From: JAPORK01 sp026710285
GTDB lineage: Bacteria; Pseudomonadota; Gammaproteobacteria; Pseudomonadales; Endozoicomonadaceae
Length of the DNA: 64,000 nt
Assembly: GCA_965201045.1 (NCBI GenBank)
Contig: OZ241746.1
Location: 2,480,001-2,544,000 of the forward strand
Reading direction: 5' to 3'
This document shows positions 28,438 through 37,355 of the stretch, piece by piece (position 1 is the stretch's first letter; every line of letters starts with the position of its first letter). The position numbers were made by a program, and so were the translations under genes. The notes below the pieces were generated by a model that was not told the origin of the DNA, did not search any database, and worked only from the letters and a program-made list of their open reading frames with translations.

Positions 28438-29148
28438 ATGACCCCTCATATAAATGCAAAACAGGACGCTTTTGCTCCCGTTGTCATTATGCCAGGTGAC
28501 CCTTTACGGGCAAAATTTATCGCAGAAAACTACCTTGAAAAAGCAGAGTTAGTGACAGATGTGCGCAATATGCTTGGATTTACCGGTTACCATAAAGATC
28601 AGCGTATATCGGTAATGGGGTCAGGTATGGGAACGCCTTCTGTCTCTATCTATGCCTATGAATTATTTACAAAATATGGTGTAGAAACAATTATCAGAGC
28701 AGGTAGTTGTGGTGCGATCAGGCAAGATATCAATGTGGGCGATATTGTTGTTGCCATGGGTGCATCCACGGATTCTGCTGTTAATAAAATTCGTTTTGGT
28801 CATTATGATTTTGCGGCCATTGCTGATTACACTTTACTGCGTACTACAGAAGAAACAGCTTCTGAGCTTAATATTCCACTGATTATTGGTAATATAATGA
28901 CCACAGATATGTTTTATCATCCGGATCAAAACCTGCTGAATACGATGGAAAAAATGGGTATATTAGGTCTGGATATGGAAGCCGCCGCATTATATGGAGT
29001 CGCTGCGGAATGTCAGCGTAAAGCGTTGGCTGCTTTTACTGTGAGTGACCATCTTATTACACAAGAAGAGATGTCATCAGATGAGCGTCAGACAAAATTT
29101 ACGACTATGATTAATCTGCTGCTTGAAACAGCTATAAAAATTCAGTAA
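28438..29148 (+). CDS. deoD: Purine nucleoside phosphorylase, DeoD type
   Basis: 236 residues, hexameric PNP type. Splits purine (deoxy)nucleosides with phosphate for salvage. Motifs: MPGDPLRAKFIAENYL, phosphate-binding GSGMGTPSVSIYAYEL, AGSCGA, the substrate motif LDMEAAALYG, and the catalytic Asp in FTVSDHL. GAAGGA precedes the ATG. No other deo gene is adjacent. A palindromic ACGTACGTACGT lies about 40 bp upstream; its meaning is unclear. Confidence 0.95.
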   Translation: MTPHINAKQDAFAPVVIMPGDPLRAKFIAENYLEKAELVTDVRNMLGFTGYHKDQRISVMGSGMGTPSVSIYAYELFTKYGVETIIRAGSCGAIRQDINVGDIVVAMGASTDSAVNKIRFGHYDFAAIADYTLLRTTEETASELNIPLIIGNIMTTDMFYHPDQNLLNTMEKMGILGLDMEAAALYGVAAECQRKALAAFTVSDHLITQEEMSSDERQTKFTTMINLLLETAIKIQ

Positions 29149-29176
29149 TAACTGACTTGAATCAGATTGTCTTGTT

Positions 29177-29743
29177 ATGAAAATTAAAGCGTCTTTGCTT
29201 ACTGATGTTGATTTTGTGCCCAGTCCTAATTACAACGCACGACCACAAAATGAAGATATATCACTGCTGGTTATTCATAATATAAGCCTTCCTCCAGGAG
29301 AGTATGGACGGGGCTATATCCAGCAGTTTTTTCAAAATAAACTCCCTGTCAGTGCAGACCCTTCTTTTGCAACCATTAAAGATCTTAAAGTGTCTGCACA
29401 CTTGCTGATTGAGCGTGATGGTAAGATAACACAATTTGTACCTTTTAATTTGCGCGCATGGCATGCAGGAAAGTCTGTTTGGCAAGGTAGGGAAAATTGC
29501 AATGACTACTCCATTGGCATTGAACTCGAAGGCACAGATACGGATGCTTACACCGATATTCAATATACGCAATTGGGTATAGTTACTGCACTGCTTTTAC
29601 AAGAGTATCCAACACTGAACCGAAAAAATATTGTAGGTCATGAACATATTGCACCGCAAAGAAAAACAGATCCAGGTGCAGCTTTTGTATGGGAGCAATA
29701 TAATAAAAGTATTGATATTGCTATTAAAAAGCAGGGTGTTTAA
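29177..29743 (+). CDS. ampD: 1,6-anhydro-N-acetylmuramyl-L-alanine amidase AmpD
   Basis: 188 residues. AmpD cleaves the peptide from 1,6-anhydro-muropeptides in cytoplasmic peptidoglycan recycling and so controls AmpR-type signalling where present. The amidase_2 fold is clear: LLVIHNISLPPGEYG (His34), FVPFNLRAWHAG, CNDYSIGIELEG and VGHEHIAPQRKTDPG (His155, Asp165); His34, His155 and Asp165 match the zinc ligands of the family. No signal peptide. It follows deoD by 28 bp and is convergent with the ABC-3C operon. ampE is not adjacent. Confidence 0.95.
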   Translation: MKIKASLLTDVDFVPSPNYNARPQNEDISLLVIHNISLPPGEYGRGYIQQFFQNKLPVSADPSFATIKDLKVSAHLLIERDGKITQFVPFNLRAWHAGKSVWQGRENCNDYSIGIELEGTDTDAYTDIQYTQLGIVTALLLQEYPTLNRKNIVGHEHIAPQRKTDPGAAFVWEQYNKSIDIAIKKQGV

Positions 29744-29780
29744 CTTTAATTGTCTGTTTTTCCAGTATTGTGCTTTATAG

Positions 29781-31565
29781 TTACCAGGCTTCACCCTTAA
29801 ATAATCGACCATCATCTGACTTATCATGAAGTGTTAACACTATCTCGTCTTTATGGAAAAAATTATTTTTATTATCAGCAGGTATATCTGAGTCAATTGC
29901 TGTGATAATTGATTGAACACCATCTTCTGCATATTTACGTTGCAAAGCAAGCAAATTTCTTTTTTTGCGATCATCAAGCCCTTCAAAACATCCATCATGA
30001 AATACAAAGTGAGGAAAGTCTGTCTCTTTGTATGCTTTCAGTAAAGCTAGATCGAAAGCAATACATAGGAGTTTTTTATAAGTGGTTCCGGATGCGGCGC
30101 TTGTTTCATTACCGCTACCATCGATGATCTCGGCTTTAAACTCTATATTTCCGTTAGTATTTACTTTAACAGTTAATACAGCATCACAAGCCAGTATATT
30201 TTTAATACATTCACTGAAAAATAGTCTGATGCGAGAGAACAAAGTATCCTTTTCATGTTGTTGATGGACATTTTGCTCTATCTGATATTGAAGCCTGTCA
30301 CACTCCTCTTTTAATTGTCTGATATCATGTTTACTTTTATACAGATTTTCCAAAATTTCTTTTGATGCTTCAAGTGATTTGATATCTGCCTTCAGGTCTA
30401 TCAATTCATTTGATAACACTTTATATTTTTTTTTAAAATCTGGTTCTGTAATAAAACTCATATCTCTGGTCTGTTTTTTATGAAGCTGTTCAAGTTCAGT
30501 GTTTATCTTTTTAAGCCGCAACTCACTGTTGTTTTTTTCTTCTTCGAGATATACGGTTCGTTCCTGGGTGATTGCTTTATTGAAGCTTATCAGTTGATTA
30601 AAGTCTTTCTGTATCTGCTCCGGAAATATAATACCCACCTCAGCAAAGAGTTTTTTTTCTTCGTCAGGGTTATAGCGTATTTTATTTTTGTCTAAAGATT
30701 TATTAATCCGTTCTATAGTTGACGCAATATGATATTTTTCATCATTAAGCTTTGCAATTTGGGTATCGATATCTTTAGTCAGCTCATCTACCTTTTGCTC
30801 GTCTGTCTGAGCAAAGTCCAGCTTGTCAAGATAGGCTTGTTTGTGTTCCACAGACTGTTTTTTGATAAGCAACAAACCATCAATTTTACTCAAATCGATT
30901 TCAGGACCGCTGACCTGTTTCTCCAGCAGTTTAGCTTTCTTTTTTTCCTGCTCAAGCTGGTCTAGTTTATTGTATCGTTGTTGAATAAGCCTGTCATCAA
31001 AGCCAAGCAAATGTGCCAGAAAAGGTTTCCATAAAGCATCTTTGCCCCGGTGTTTGCTCAACTGAAAAACGTCAATATAATCATGTTGTCCTCGTATAAA
31101 GTAACTAACACCTTGTCTAAATCCCCAGGGTTTTAGTATTGACAGGTTAAGAAAGCCATCGAGGAAGAGTTTAGCCTTATTAAAAGCAAGATCTGTATGA
31201 TTCCATTGTGCATCTGGTAGTTTGGAATAATCACAATATTTTTCTGCATGCAATTTAAAACTGATTTTACTATTTGGTCTGACACTTCTGCGTACAGTAA
31301 TTAATTTTTTATCAGCACTTTCTATTTCAAGAAAAAAGACAAAATCATCAAACCTGTTGTGCTTAAAGAGGAAAAAATCTTTATTATTCCCGGTTAATAA
31401 CATAAAATCTAAAAGCCGACCCAGCGTTGTTTTCCCCAGATTATGTGAATCTTTTTTCTGATTTAAAGGTTCATATATTTTTCCTAGTACGACATTAACT
31501 CCTTTCACAAACAAAACAGATTTAAATTTATCATGTCTATTTGAGTATAATTTTGAAAATCTCAT
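29781..31565 (-). CDS. DUF2326 coiled-coil ATPase, ABC-3C system ATPase component
   Basis: 594 residues with SMC/RecF-like layout. A P-loop-like NLGKTTLGRLLDFML lies at about 43-56, a long coiled coil (Lys/Glu/Gln-rich, 200-440) fills the middle, and a C-terminal ATPase half carries SAASGTTYKKLLCIAFDLAL (signature-like) and the Walker-B-like HFVFHDGCFEGLDDRKK at about 519-535. This matches DUF2326 proteins, which occur as the ATPase of ABC three-component systems. Start overlaps the stop of the middle component by 4 nt (ATGA). Likely a DNA- or damage-sensing ATPase controlling the nuclease two genes upstream; the role is inferred from published classification of such systems, not shown here. 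Confidence 0.8.
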   Translation of the reverse strand: MRFSKLYSNRHDKFKSVLFVKGVNVVLGKIYEPLNQKKDSHNLGKTTLGRLLDFMLLTGNNKDFFLFKHNRFDDFVFFLEIESADKKLITVRRSVRPNSKISFKLHAEKYCDYSKLPDAQWNHTDLAFNKAKLFLDGFLNLSILKPWGFRQGVSYFIRGQHDYIDVFQLSKHRGKDALWKPFLAHLLGFDDRLIQQRYNKLDQLEQEKKKAKLLEKQVSGPEIDLSKIDGLLLIKKQSVEHKQAYLDKLDFAQTDEQKVDELTKDIDTQIAKLNDEKYHIASTIERINKSLDKNKIRYNPDEEKKLFAEVGIIFPEQIQKDFNQLISFNKAITQERTVYLEEEKNNSELRLKKINTELEQLHKKQTRDMSFITEPDFKKKYKVLSNELIDLKADIKSLEASKEILENLYKSKHDIRQLKEECDRLQYQIEQNVHQQHEKDTLFSRIRLFFSECIKNILACDAVLTVKVNTNGNIEFKAEIIDGSGNETSAASGTTYKKLLCIAFDLALLKAYKETDFPHFVFHDGCFEGLDDRKKRNLLALQRKYAEDGVQSIITAIDSDIPADNKNNFFHKDEIVLTLHDKSDDGRLFKGEAW

Positions 31566-31801
31566 TTTTTACCTGTATAAGCAATTACATCTTTTTTTGG
31601 GTAATACTCAATAGTACCAAGAAGGAACAAAACATTTAATGCCGGCAGAAAAAGCACCTCACCACTTTTAACTCTCTGTTTGACTATGTCAAGCAAAGTT
31701 TCATACTCAACCACGGAATCTTTCTTTATTTTTTTCAGCACAATGGAAATAACAGCCATCACAGTTTGATCAGGATGTGAATATTTAGTTGGTCTGAGCA
31801 T
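31562..31801 (-). CDS. ABC-3C middle component
   Basis: 79 residues, small and compact (MLRPTKYSHPDQTVMAVISI, then YETLLDIVKQRVKSGEVLFL, PALNVLFLLGTIEYYPKKD). The size, winged-helix-like pattern and place between a nuclease-like gene and a DUF2326 gene fit the 'middle component' (MC6-like) of ABC-three-component systems. It overlaps the end of the upstream gene by 17 nt and the start of the ATPase gene by 4 nt, so all three are translated together. A nearly complete second copy lies at 37659-37884. Confidence 0.75.
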   Translation of the reverse strand: MLRPTKYSHPDQTVMAVISIVLKKIKKDSVVEYETLLDIVKQRVKSGEVLFLPALNVLFLLGTIEYYPKKDVIAYTGKK

Positions 31802-32729
31802 TGTCTTTCCTTCCTATATCACAATTCCAGAACATGTGATAAAGCATCAGCCTTGTCAGTTTTTTTCTGGCTTTCAGTACAGCAGGATCTTTGGCAATTA
31901 ACAGATCAAAAATGCTTTCGAGTAAGCGGTCAAAGCTTTCATACTGATCTCTGTGAGCAATAATTTTTGCGTTAATCTCTTCTGCTGCAATGCAGTATTT
32001 TTCCTGCAGATGCTGATTGATTGGATCGGCAAGGAATTCATCAATCTGCCGGGTATGACTCAGGCATTTTACTTTGATTTCATTGCCATATTCTGTACTC
32101 ATGCCATTGATCTTTATCTTTTCACTAAAGTTTACTCGTTCAGTTGGTGGCACAGGATCTGTGTAATGTTTGGTTTCAGACAAGGCTTCTATTACCTCAG
32201 CCAGTTCATCTGGTTGGATATTAACTGGAAATTCACCGGTGAAGCGGTCGCTCTCAAATGCGGCTGGATATATACGTTTGTATTTATTCAGATCATCAAG
32301 CCCGAACAAATATATTGACGACTCAGGAATACCTGTCTCTTTAGAAATAATCTGTTTGATTTTTGTATTACACTGTGCAGTTAGTCGTCTGTTTGAAACC
32401 AACAGATAGTTATCCAGCTTTCCTTGCTTATGTAATTTGGTAATCTTTTCTATCTCTTTCATCACCAATGAATTTTTGTTATTTTCACTAAGAAACTGTT
32501 TATCAGAAAAGGTAGCGTTAGGTTCATTGGTGTGTTTGACCTGCATGACTGTTTTCCCTTTCCAGGGTGAGTTTTTGCTTGGAAAGTTTTCAGCTATTCC
32601 TTCAAAAATACCGTCAACTCCTCCATCAGGACCTTCGGTAAACCCCTGTACACCAACTCCAAAAAGGTTTTCACATATACGCATAATCAGTTCTTCAAAT
32701 TGTTTATGGCTGATTGCTTCATATCTCAT
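31785..32729 (-). CDS. ABC-3C effector with PD-(D/E)xK-like nuclease domain
   Basis: 314 residues, first gene of the three-gene operon. The N-terminal 70 residues show a restriction-endonuclease-like core: FEELIMRICENLFGVGVQGF, GPDGGVDG (Asp39), and MQVKHT (Gln63-x-Lys65), the D...QxK pattern of the Mrr-like branch. Residues 70-170 have alternating strands and helices (YLLVSNRRLTA, IYLFGLDDL). The C-terminal part (about 190-314) is helical and may bind the middle component. Likely cuts DNA when triggered by the DUF2326 partner; activity is inferred. The same promoter region and first 50 codons are duplicated near 37.9-38.2 kb. Confidence 0.75.
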   Translation of the reverse strand: MRYEAISHKQFEELIMRICENLFGVGVQGFTEGPDGGVDGIFEGIAENFPSKNSPWKGKTVMQVKHTNEPNATFSDKQFLSENNKNSLVMKEIEKITKLHKQGKLDNYLLVSNRRLTAQCNTKIKQIISKETGIPESSIYLFGLDDLNKYKRIYPAAFESDRFTGEFPVNIQPDELAEVIEALSETKHYTDPVPPTERVNFSEKIKINGMSTEYGNEIKVKCLSHTRQIDEFLADPINQHLQEKYCIAAEEINAKIIAHRDQYESFDRLLESIFDLLIAKDPAVLKARKKLTRLMLYHMFWNCDIGRKDNAQTN

Positions 32730-32889
32730 ACGTTTGTTTCATAAGATTTTCAAAATCAGCATGTTATCATTTTTCTGTTATTTTTCAACCCGAATAAACT
32801 GTTTGTGACTTGAAAAGAGTGTTTGGGCTATTGATATTATAAGCTGTGGAAGGCTATACAGGTATTTTTACTATGCAAAAAAAATATTT

Positions 32890-33528
32890 GTAACTATTCA
32901 GCCTGGTATGTAAAAATATCAGGCAAGTGAGAAGAAAGTAACAAACCCAGTGCAACGGATGCACTGATATTCTGTTTACGGGAACTTGAAATATAGCTAC
33001 GTATGGCACAAAATATTCGAACGCCTGTTTCACTTCTGAAACATCCGGAAGCTTTTTGATGGACTTTAGTCATCCTCATATCCCGTTCTCCCTGATTATT
33101 TGTAAAAGGGACTGCAGGATTGATCATAAATCGCAATATTTCTTGTTTAAAATTTCTGAGTCGTTCCAGTAAATTTCTACTTTTACTTTTTTTTATTCTT
33201 CCCTTTTTACCCGGAGCTCTGACAGGAACCGGACACTCCTTTTCAGCCTGTGCTATTAACTGATTATATTCCTTTAATCTGGCTTTTATCCGGGCATAAC
33301 CCAACCGTCCTCCTGACAGATTAACTTCATTATGAACTTTCTTAAGGAACATTTGAATTTGCTTTGTCCATGACTGTTTTTCATGTTCACTGGCATATTC
33401 AAGCTCTCTAAGATGATGTGCATGACACAAGGCATGCTGACAAGGATAATTAAAGTATGGCTTCCAGTGATCATGCACTAAAATACCCTGATAACCCGGC
33501 AATATACCTGCTTCATCTATTGCCTCTT
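32890..33528 (-). pseudogene. IS66 transposase, C-terminal fragment
   Basis: Readable from 33528 (LQEAIDEAGILPGYQGILVH) to the stop at 32894, with DHWKPYFNYPCQHALCHAHH, LRELEYASE, PFTNNQGERDMRMTKVHQKA, SGCFRSETG and IRSYISSSRKQN. These are the DDE_Tnp_IS66 signatures; the upstream two thirds of the transposase is missing. The stop overlaps the terminal sequence CTGAATAGTTAC (GTAACTATTCAG on the + strand, 32890-32901), which also appears at the break at 33529. Confidence 0.85.
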
Positions 33529-34365
33529 GTAACTATTCAGCCATACTTCAATGTTATCTATGAACTTAAAATCAATCACTTATCAAGTTCTAATAAAAAA
33601 AGTAGTGCTTAAGTACCCAATAAGAAGTTTATTTTTATGTCTTTTCTGGTCATATATAATTATTAAAGTTTTTTAAGTATTTGTTTTATTTTAAAAAAAT
33701 ACATCTGAATGGTTACAAATAAAAAAGCATGGACGCCCTGAAAGCAGCTTATTCAGGCATGGTTTGGACAAATTGCAAAAATTGTTATTAAAACCTTTTT
33801 AACAGAAGAACATGGAAGCCATTAGTTATGTTATGGAAAAAATTAGCACCACTACATCTATCCCCATAAAAATACGACAAGGAAATTGTAGGTTTGTCAT
33901 GTACAATACTTCGGACAGTTTTTAAGAATCTACTATGGATAAAACTGTAAGCTATTGATTCATAAGGATATTTTTTTGAATACGATAAAAATAAAATCCT
34001 TTTAAAATCAATAGGTTATGAAAACTGTCCGAAGTGTTGATGTACAGAGATAAAAAATAAAGGTGTTGCCGGAGCCGGAAGAGTGCAGGGTGTATACTGA
34101 CATTAACAGAATTGGTATTGCCACAGAAAAATCTTTGGTGGTAAACTAAAAATACAACCTCAATATATAATACTATGCTGTATGACATATTATCTTATCA
34201 ACAAATGAGCCATTCTCAATGCAGGCAGAGTGGTGAAGTCATATGTTTTCGTTGGAAAAGATGGTCTGGTGAGTATATTTGTCTTTTTGAAAAAAACACA
34301 TCTGAATAGTTACTAATTTTGCGAGTAAATTAGTACGAATACTCCTCCATTTCTTGTGAGCTTTC
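33529..34365. other. IS66-derived debris with several element ends
   Basis: No intact gene. Besides 32890, GTAACTATTCAG occurs at 33529-33540, and the inverse, CTGAATRGTTAC preceded by a conserved ACATs and A-run, occurs at 33705-33716 and 34302-34313. These look like left and right ends of IS66-type elements rearranged by recombination. A small foldback MITE sits inside at 33904-34039. Weak codons are visible around 33720-33810 but I cannot assign them. Confidence 0.45.
33904..34039. mobile_element. 136-bp foldback MITE related to the IS at 40728
   Basis: Ends CAATACTTCGGACAGTTTT and AAAACTGTCCGAAGTGTTG are inverted with one mismatch and match the ends of the IS4-superfamily element at 40728-42002. 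Flanked by ATGTA on both sides (33899-33903, 34040-34044). Internally CTATTGATT pairs with AATCAATAG, and AAGGAT with ATCCTT, making a long hairpin. Confidence 0.8.
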
Positions 34366-34375
34366 TTATCAGGAG

Positions 34376-34580
34376 CAGGGCTTACGCACCAAGAGAATGA
34401 TTCTTAATAACCAAATAAAACAATTACTTTTTAAGCAAAAAATGTACAGATGTTTATAGTTTTATACCTTATCAAAGACTGATCAACGATCAGTTAGAGG
34501 TTAAAATGAACAGATTGAGTCTCAAAAAAATGCTATATGAAGCTCCAAATGAGAATGATTCTCTTGGTGCGTAAGCCCTG
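34376..34580. mobile_element. 205-bp MITE with ISAs1-type ends and 10-bp target duplication
   Basis: Ends CAGGGCTTACGCACCAAGAG (34376) and CTCTTGGTGCGTAAGCCCTG (ending 34580) are inverted over about 30 bp with two mismatches. A perfect 10-bp direct repeat TTATCAGGAG flanks the element (34366-34375, 34581-34590). The same end, CAGGGCTTACGCACCA, closes the ISAs1 transposase remnant at 19603. The right target copy carries the AGGAG of the next gene. Confidence 0.9.
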
Positions 34581-34596
34581 TTATCAGGAGATTGTT

Positions 34597-36627
34597 ATGA
34601 AAAAATATCTTCAACTGCGAATGATTATCATGGTGGCATTGGTTTTGATCGTTTCAGCTATTTCTTCAATTAATAGCAAAGGAACTGATCAATGTCTACA
34701 TGATATAGATGTATTTATGGCTAGGGGTGGTTCTGTAGAAGTGCCTCTAAAGAATTGTGATCATATCGTCTTTAATTCATTCTCAATTGAGTCGACCGGG
34801 GGGAAGTGCGATTTCAATTTTGATCATATTATGAAACTGCATCCTGGTCATGTAGGGAGAATAACAGTTACAAGCTGCGATCGCAATGTAGAAAATTGGA
34901 CTTTATCGATGCGTATGATGTATGGATTCTATACAGGAGAGGCAACGTTTTATCATTTGCGCTTACATATAATATGGTTTTCTTTTCAGAGTCAAAGAAT
35001 TAATAATGGTATATTAAAAGTGTCCAATGCTGATGATGATGCTGTATCTATTAATTTAAATTACAAAGGTCCTGCGAGAGACGATTTTAAATTGCAAAAA
35101 TCAACAAATGCTAATCAGGTTGTAACAAGTAGTTGTTTTGGTAAAACTCATTTGAATGAAAACGAAGCCTGCCAAATAAATATAGATAATAGCCGTAAAC
35201 AGATAGGAAGCAACATCGATTTAATAGCTCAACTTACAGGTCTTCATGGTTCTAAAACCGAGATAACGATCCAGCTTAAAGTACCTATGTTTGTTTTAGA
35301 AAAAGGCGGTCATTTTATTTTTGAGGACAGCAACGGGAAAAGCATTACCAACCTCAACCTTAAACCAGGTGATAGTGGAACAGTAATACTACGCAATGTC
35401 GGCAAGAGTGATATTACATTTGTTAATCTGATGAATGGATTAACTATGGTAAACTTTGGCAGTTTCCAAGGTACCTGCTTTCCGGAAAACACGTATGTTC
35501 GGTTGGATTTGAAGTCAAAAGATAGCTGTACCTTTGAATACAGAATAACAGATGATTATCCTGATAACCATTTCATGCTGACAGCCACTGGAGTAGGCGC
35601 TGATAATAGCGGTACAAACAGTTTGACTGTTAATATCAGTACAAGAGGTCATTTTGTTTTTCGTAATACTGAGGGTAAAAATCTTTCTGCTTTAAATCTG
35701 AAACCAGGCGATAAAGGAACAATTTTATTACATAATACCGGCAAAGTTGATATTACCGGTTTGCATCTGATACCAAAATTTTCTACTGTGAACATCTTCC
35801 AGAATACCAGTACCTGTATCGGGGTTAATGAACTGAATTTCGGCAGAAACTGTACTATAGATTATACTATTCCAGCCAACCCCACTTCAGCTAATATCTC
35901 CTTGATAGCCAGAGGTACAAATGCGGATAATAGCCAGACAGTTAATCTGCCGTTACACGTTAGCGCAAAAGGTAAAGGTCATCTTGTTTTTCGTAACATA
36001 AATGGTAACGCTATCTCCAGCCTGAATATAAATGACGGTGATGCAGGAATGATCCTTCTGCAAAATACAGGAGATACTGATATTACCAACCTTAGTCTGA
36101 GCGGATTACCAACAGGAATCACGGATGCTGGCAGCTGTTTTCCAAAATTGCCTGCGACTACAATTAATTTACCCTCTGGCAATAGTTGTACCATAGCATA
36201 CCCATTCATCGGCACTCTCTCTGACTCATCCATCACGCTGACCGCTAACGGCACAGTTGCTGATAATGGCGGTGAAACGTTAACAATAAATATCACTCCC
36301 AGAGACAAAGGTCATTTTGTTTTTCGTGACAGTGAAGGCAATAACATTAATAAGCTTAATCTGCAGGCAAATGCCAGCGGCAGGTTTGAACTATACAATA
36401 CCGGTAGCACTATTTTCGGTTTCAGTCTGAGTGCATTACCCGCTGGCATTCAGTCTACCGGCACCTGCAGTTATACGAAGATGTTACTTTCAAAAAAAAG
36501 TTGTACCGTGGATTATAAAGTTCCACAGAGTTATTCTCCCCCAGCTTCTGGCACTCAGATAACAAAAGCAAGCAGTACAGATAGTGCAGCAGTTGATAAT
36601 GATGGTGCTGCTCTGACAATGCAGTAA
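34597..36627 (+). CDS. Secreted protein with four ~110-residue Ig-like repeats
   Basis: 676 residues from ATG 34597, which has AGGAG seven nt upstream; the longer frame from 34537 starts inside a MITE and is rejected. Signal peptide: MKKYLQLRMIIMVALVLIVS. After two looser N-terminal domains come four repeats starting near residues 238, 350, 460 and 571, each opening GH(F/L)(V/I)FR and (L)NL..GD.G...L.N.G..DIT, with a Cys pair and a ...T(A)NG..ADN.G...L..(N)I end. The layout is like beta-sandwich repeats of 'choice-of-anchor' or ASPM/SPD-2/Hydin type. No anchor or membrane segment at the C-terminus, so periplasmic or released. Function unknown; surface or host contact is a guess. Confidence 0.7.
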   Translation: MKKYLQLRMIIMVALVLIVSAISSINSKGTDQCLHDIDVFMARGGSVEVPLKNCDHIVFNSFSIESTGGKCDFNFDHIMKLHPGHVGRITVTSCDRNVENWTLSMRMMYGFYTGEATFYHLRLHIIWFSFQSQRINNGILKVSNADDDAVSINLNYKGPARDDFKLQKSTNANQVVTSSCFGKTHLNENEACQINIDNSRKQIGSNIDLIAQLTGLHGSKTEITIQLKVPMFVLEKGGHFIFEDSNGKSITNLNLKPGDSGTVILRNVGKSDITFVNLMNGLTMVNFGSFQGTCFPENTYVRLDLKSKDSCTFEYRITDDYPDNHFMLTATGVGADNSGTNSLTVNISTRGHFVFRNTEGKNLSALNLKPGDKGTILLHNTGKVDITGLHLIPKFSTVNIFQNTSTCIGVNELNFGRNCTIDYTIPANPTSANISLIARGTNADNSQTVNLPLHVSAKGKGHLVFRNINGNAISSLNINDGDAGMILLQNTGDTDITNLSLSGLPTGITDAGSCFPKLPATTINLPSGNSCTIAYPFIGTLSDSSITLTANGTVADNGGETLTINITPRDKGHFVFRDSEGNNINKLNLQANASGRFELYNTGSTIFGFSLSALPAGIQSTGTCSYTKMLLSKKSCTVDYKVPQSYSPPASGTQITKASSTDSAAVDNDGAALTMQ

Positions 36628-36734
36628 TTAATAGGAACGTTTTTATCTGTTGTTGATTTTAAGCAATGATGTGGTACCTTGAAACCTATCAACCCAGTTA
36701 AGGTATATAATATAGCCAAAACTGGAGAGATAAA

Positions 36735-37013
36735 ATGACCACAGGTATACGTAAAAAATATTCAAAAGAATTTAAATTAGATGCTGTTTCCCTTGTTATT
36801 GATCAGGGTTATTCACTTGAAGAAGCTGCCCGAAGTTTGGGAATTCGTGCTCCAATGCTTGGTCGTTGGGTACGTGAGTATCAGGCAGATAGTGATGGTC
36901 AGGCTTTTCGTGGTAATGGTAAACTTACTCCGGAGCAGACCGAAATAAGGCAATTAAAAGCAGAAAATAAACGCCTTAAAATGGAGAAAGAAATACTAAA
37001 AAAGGCAACGGTC
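36735..37013 (+). pseudogene. IS3-family OrfA, truncated element
   Basis: GGAGAG precedes the ATG. The protein YSKEFKLDAVSLVIDQGYSL, EEAARSLGIRAPMLGRWVRE, then a leucine-zipper-like QLKAENKRLKMEKEILKKAT is a near-complete IS3 OrfA (helix-turn-helix plus coiled coil). At about 37013 the sequence switches into a TnpB fragment on the other strand. OrfB and the right end are absent, so the element cannot move by itself. Confidence 0.85.
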
Positions 37014-37016
37014 TTC

Positions 37017-37355
37017 TTCATTGAAAGAAGCTGTTCTGAATTTGTAGTTGCTTAATCCGAAGGAATCCCATACACTGAAGTAGTTTCCGTTGTAGTATAC
37101 CTGTCCGTTTTTCCAGCGAGAGGCGTTTGTATTAACAGGAATCCAACCCAGTGAACGCCTGACACCTTTTGTTTTTCTCCAGTTGAGCCTGCTCTTTTTG
37201 AATTGCTTTCTGGCTTTTACGTATTCTTTTGCTACGCACTGAAGCGTTTGACTATGCAAACCCAGCTCTTTGTTTGCTCCAGTGATATATTTGTGTATAT
37301 CGTAGACAGATAAAAATTCTCTGCACTCTCTGATTGAGCGCTGTCTTTTATACAC
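37017..37355 (-). pseudogene. TnpB (IS200/IS605 OrfB) fragment
   Basis: About 110 codons, readable as RSIRECREFLSVYDIHKYIT, then LHSQTLQCVAKEYVKARKQF, KKSRLNWRKTKGVRRSLGWI, PVNTNAS and YYNGNYFSVWDSFGL. This is the N-terminal wedge and early RuvC-preceding region of TnpB-type RNA-guided nucleases. It is cut on one side by the IS50-like end at 37341 and on the other by the IS3 fragment. RuvC catalytic motifs are missing, so it is dead. Confidence 0.7.

Noticed and set aside
34537..34596. Upstream in-frame ATG for the repeat-containing secreted protein
   Set aside because: It lies inside the MITE, lacks a ribosome-binding site and would bury the signal peptide; ATG 34597 fits all three tests.
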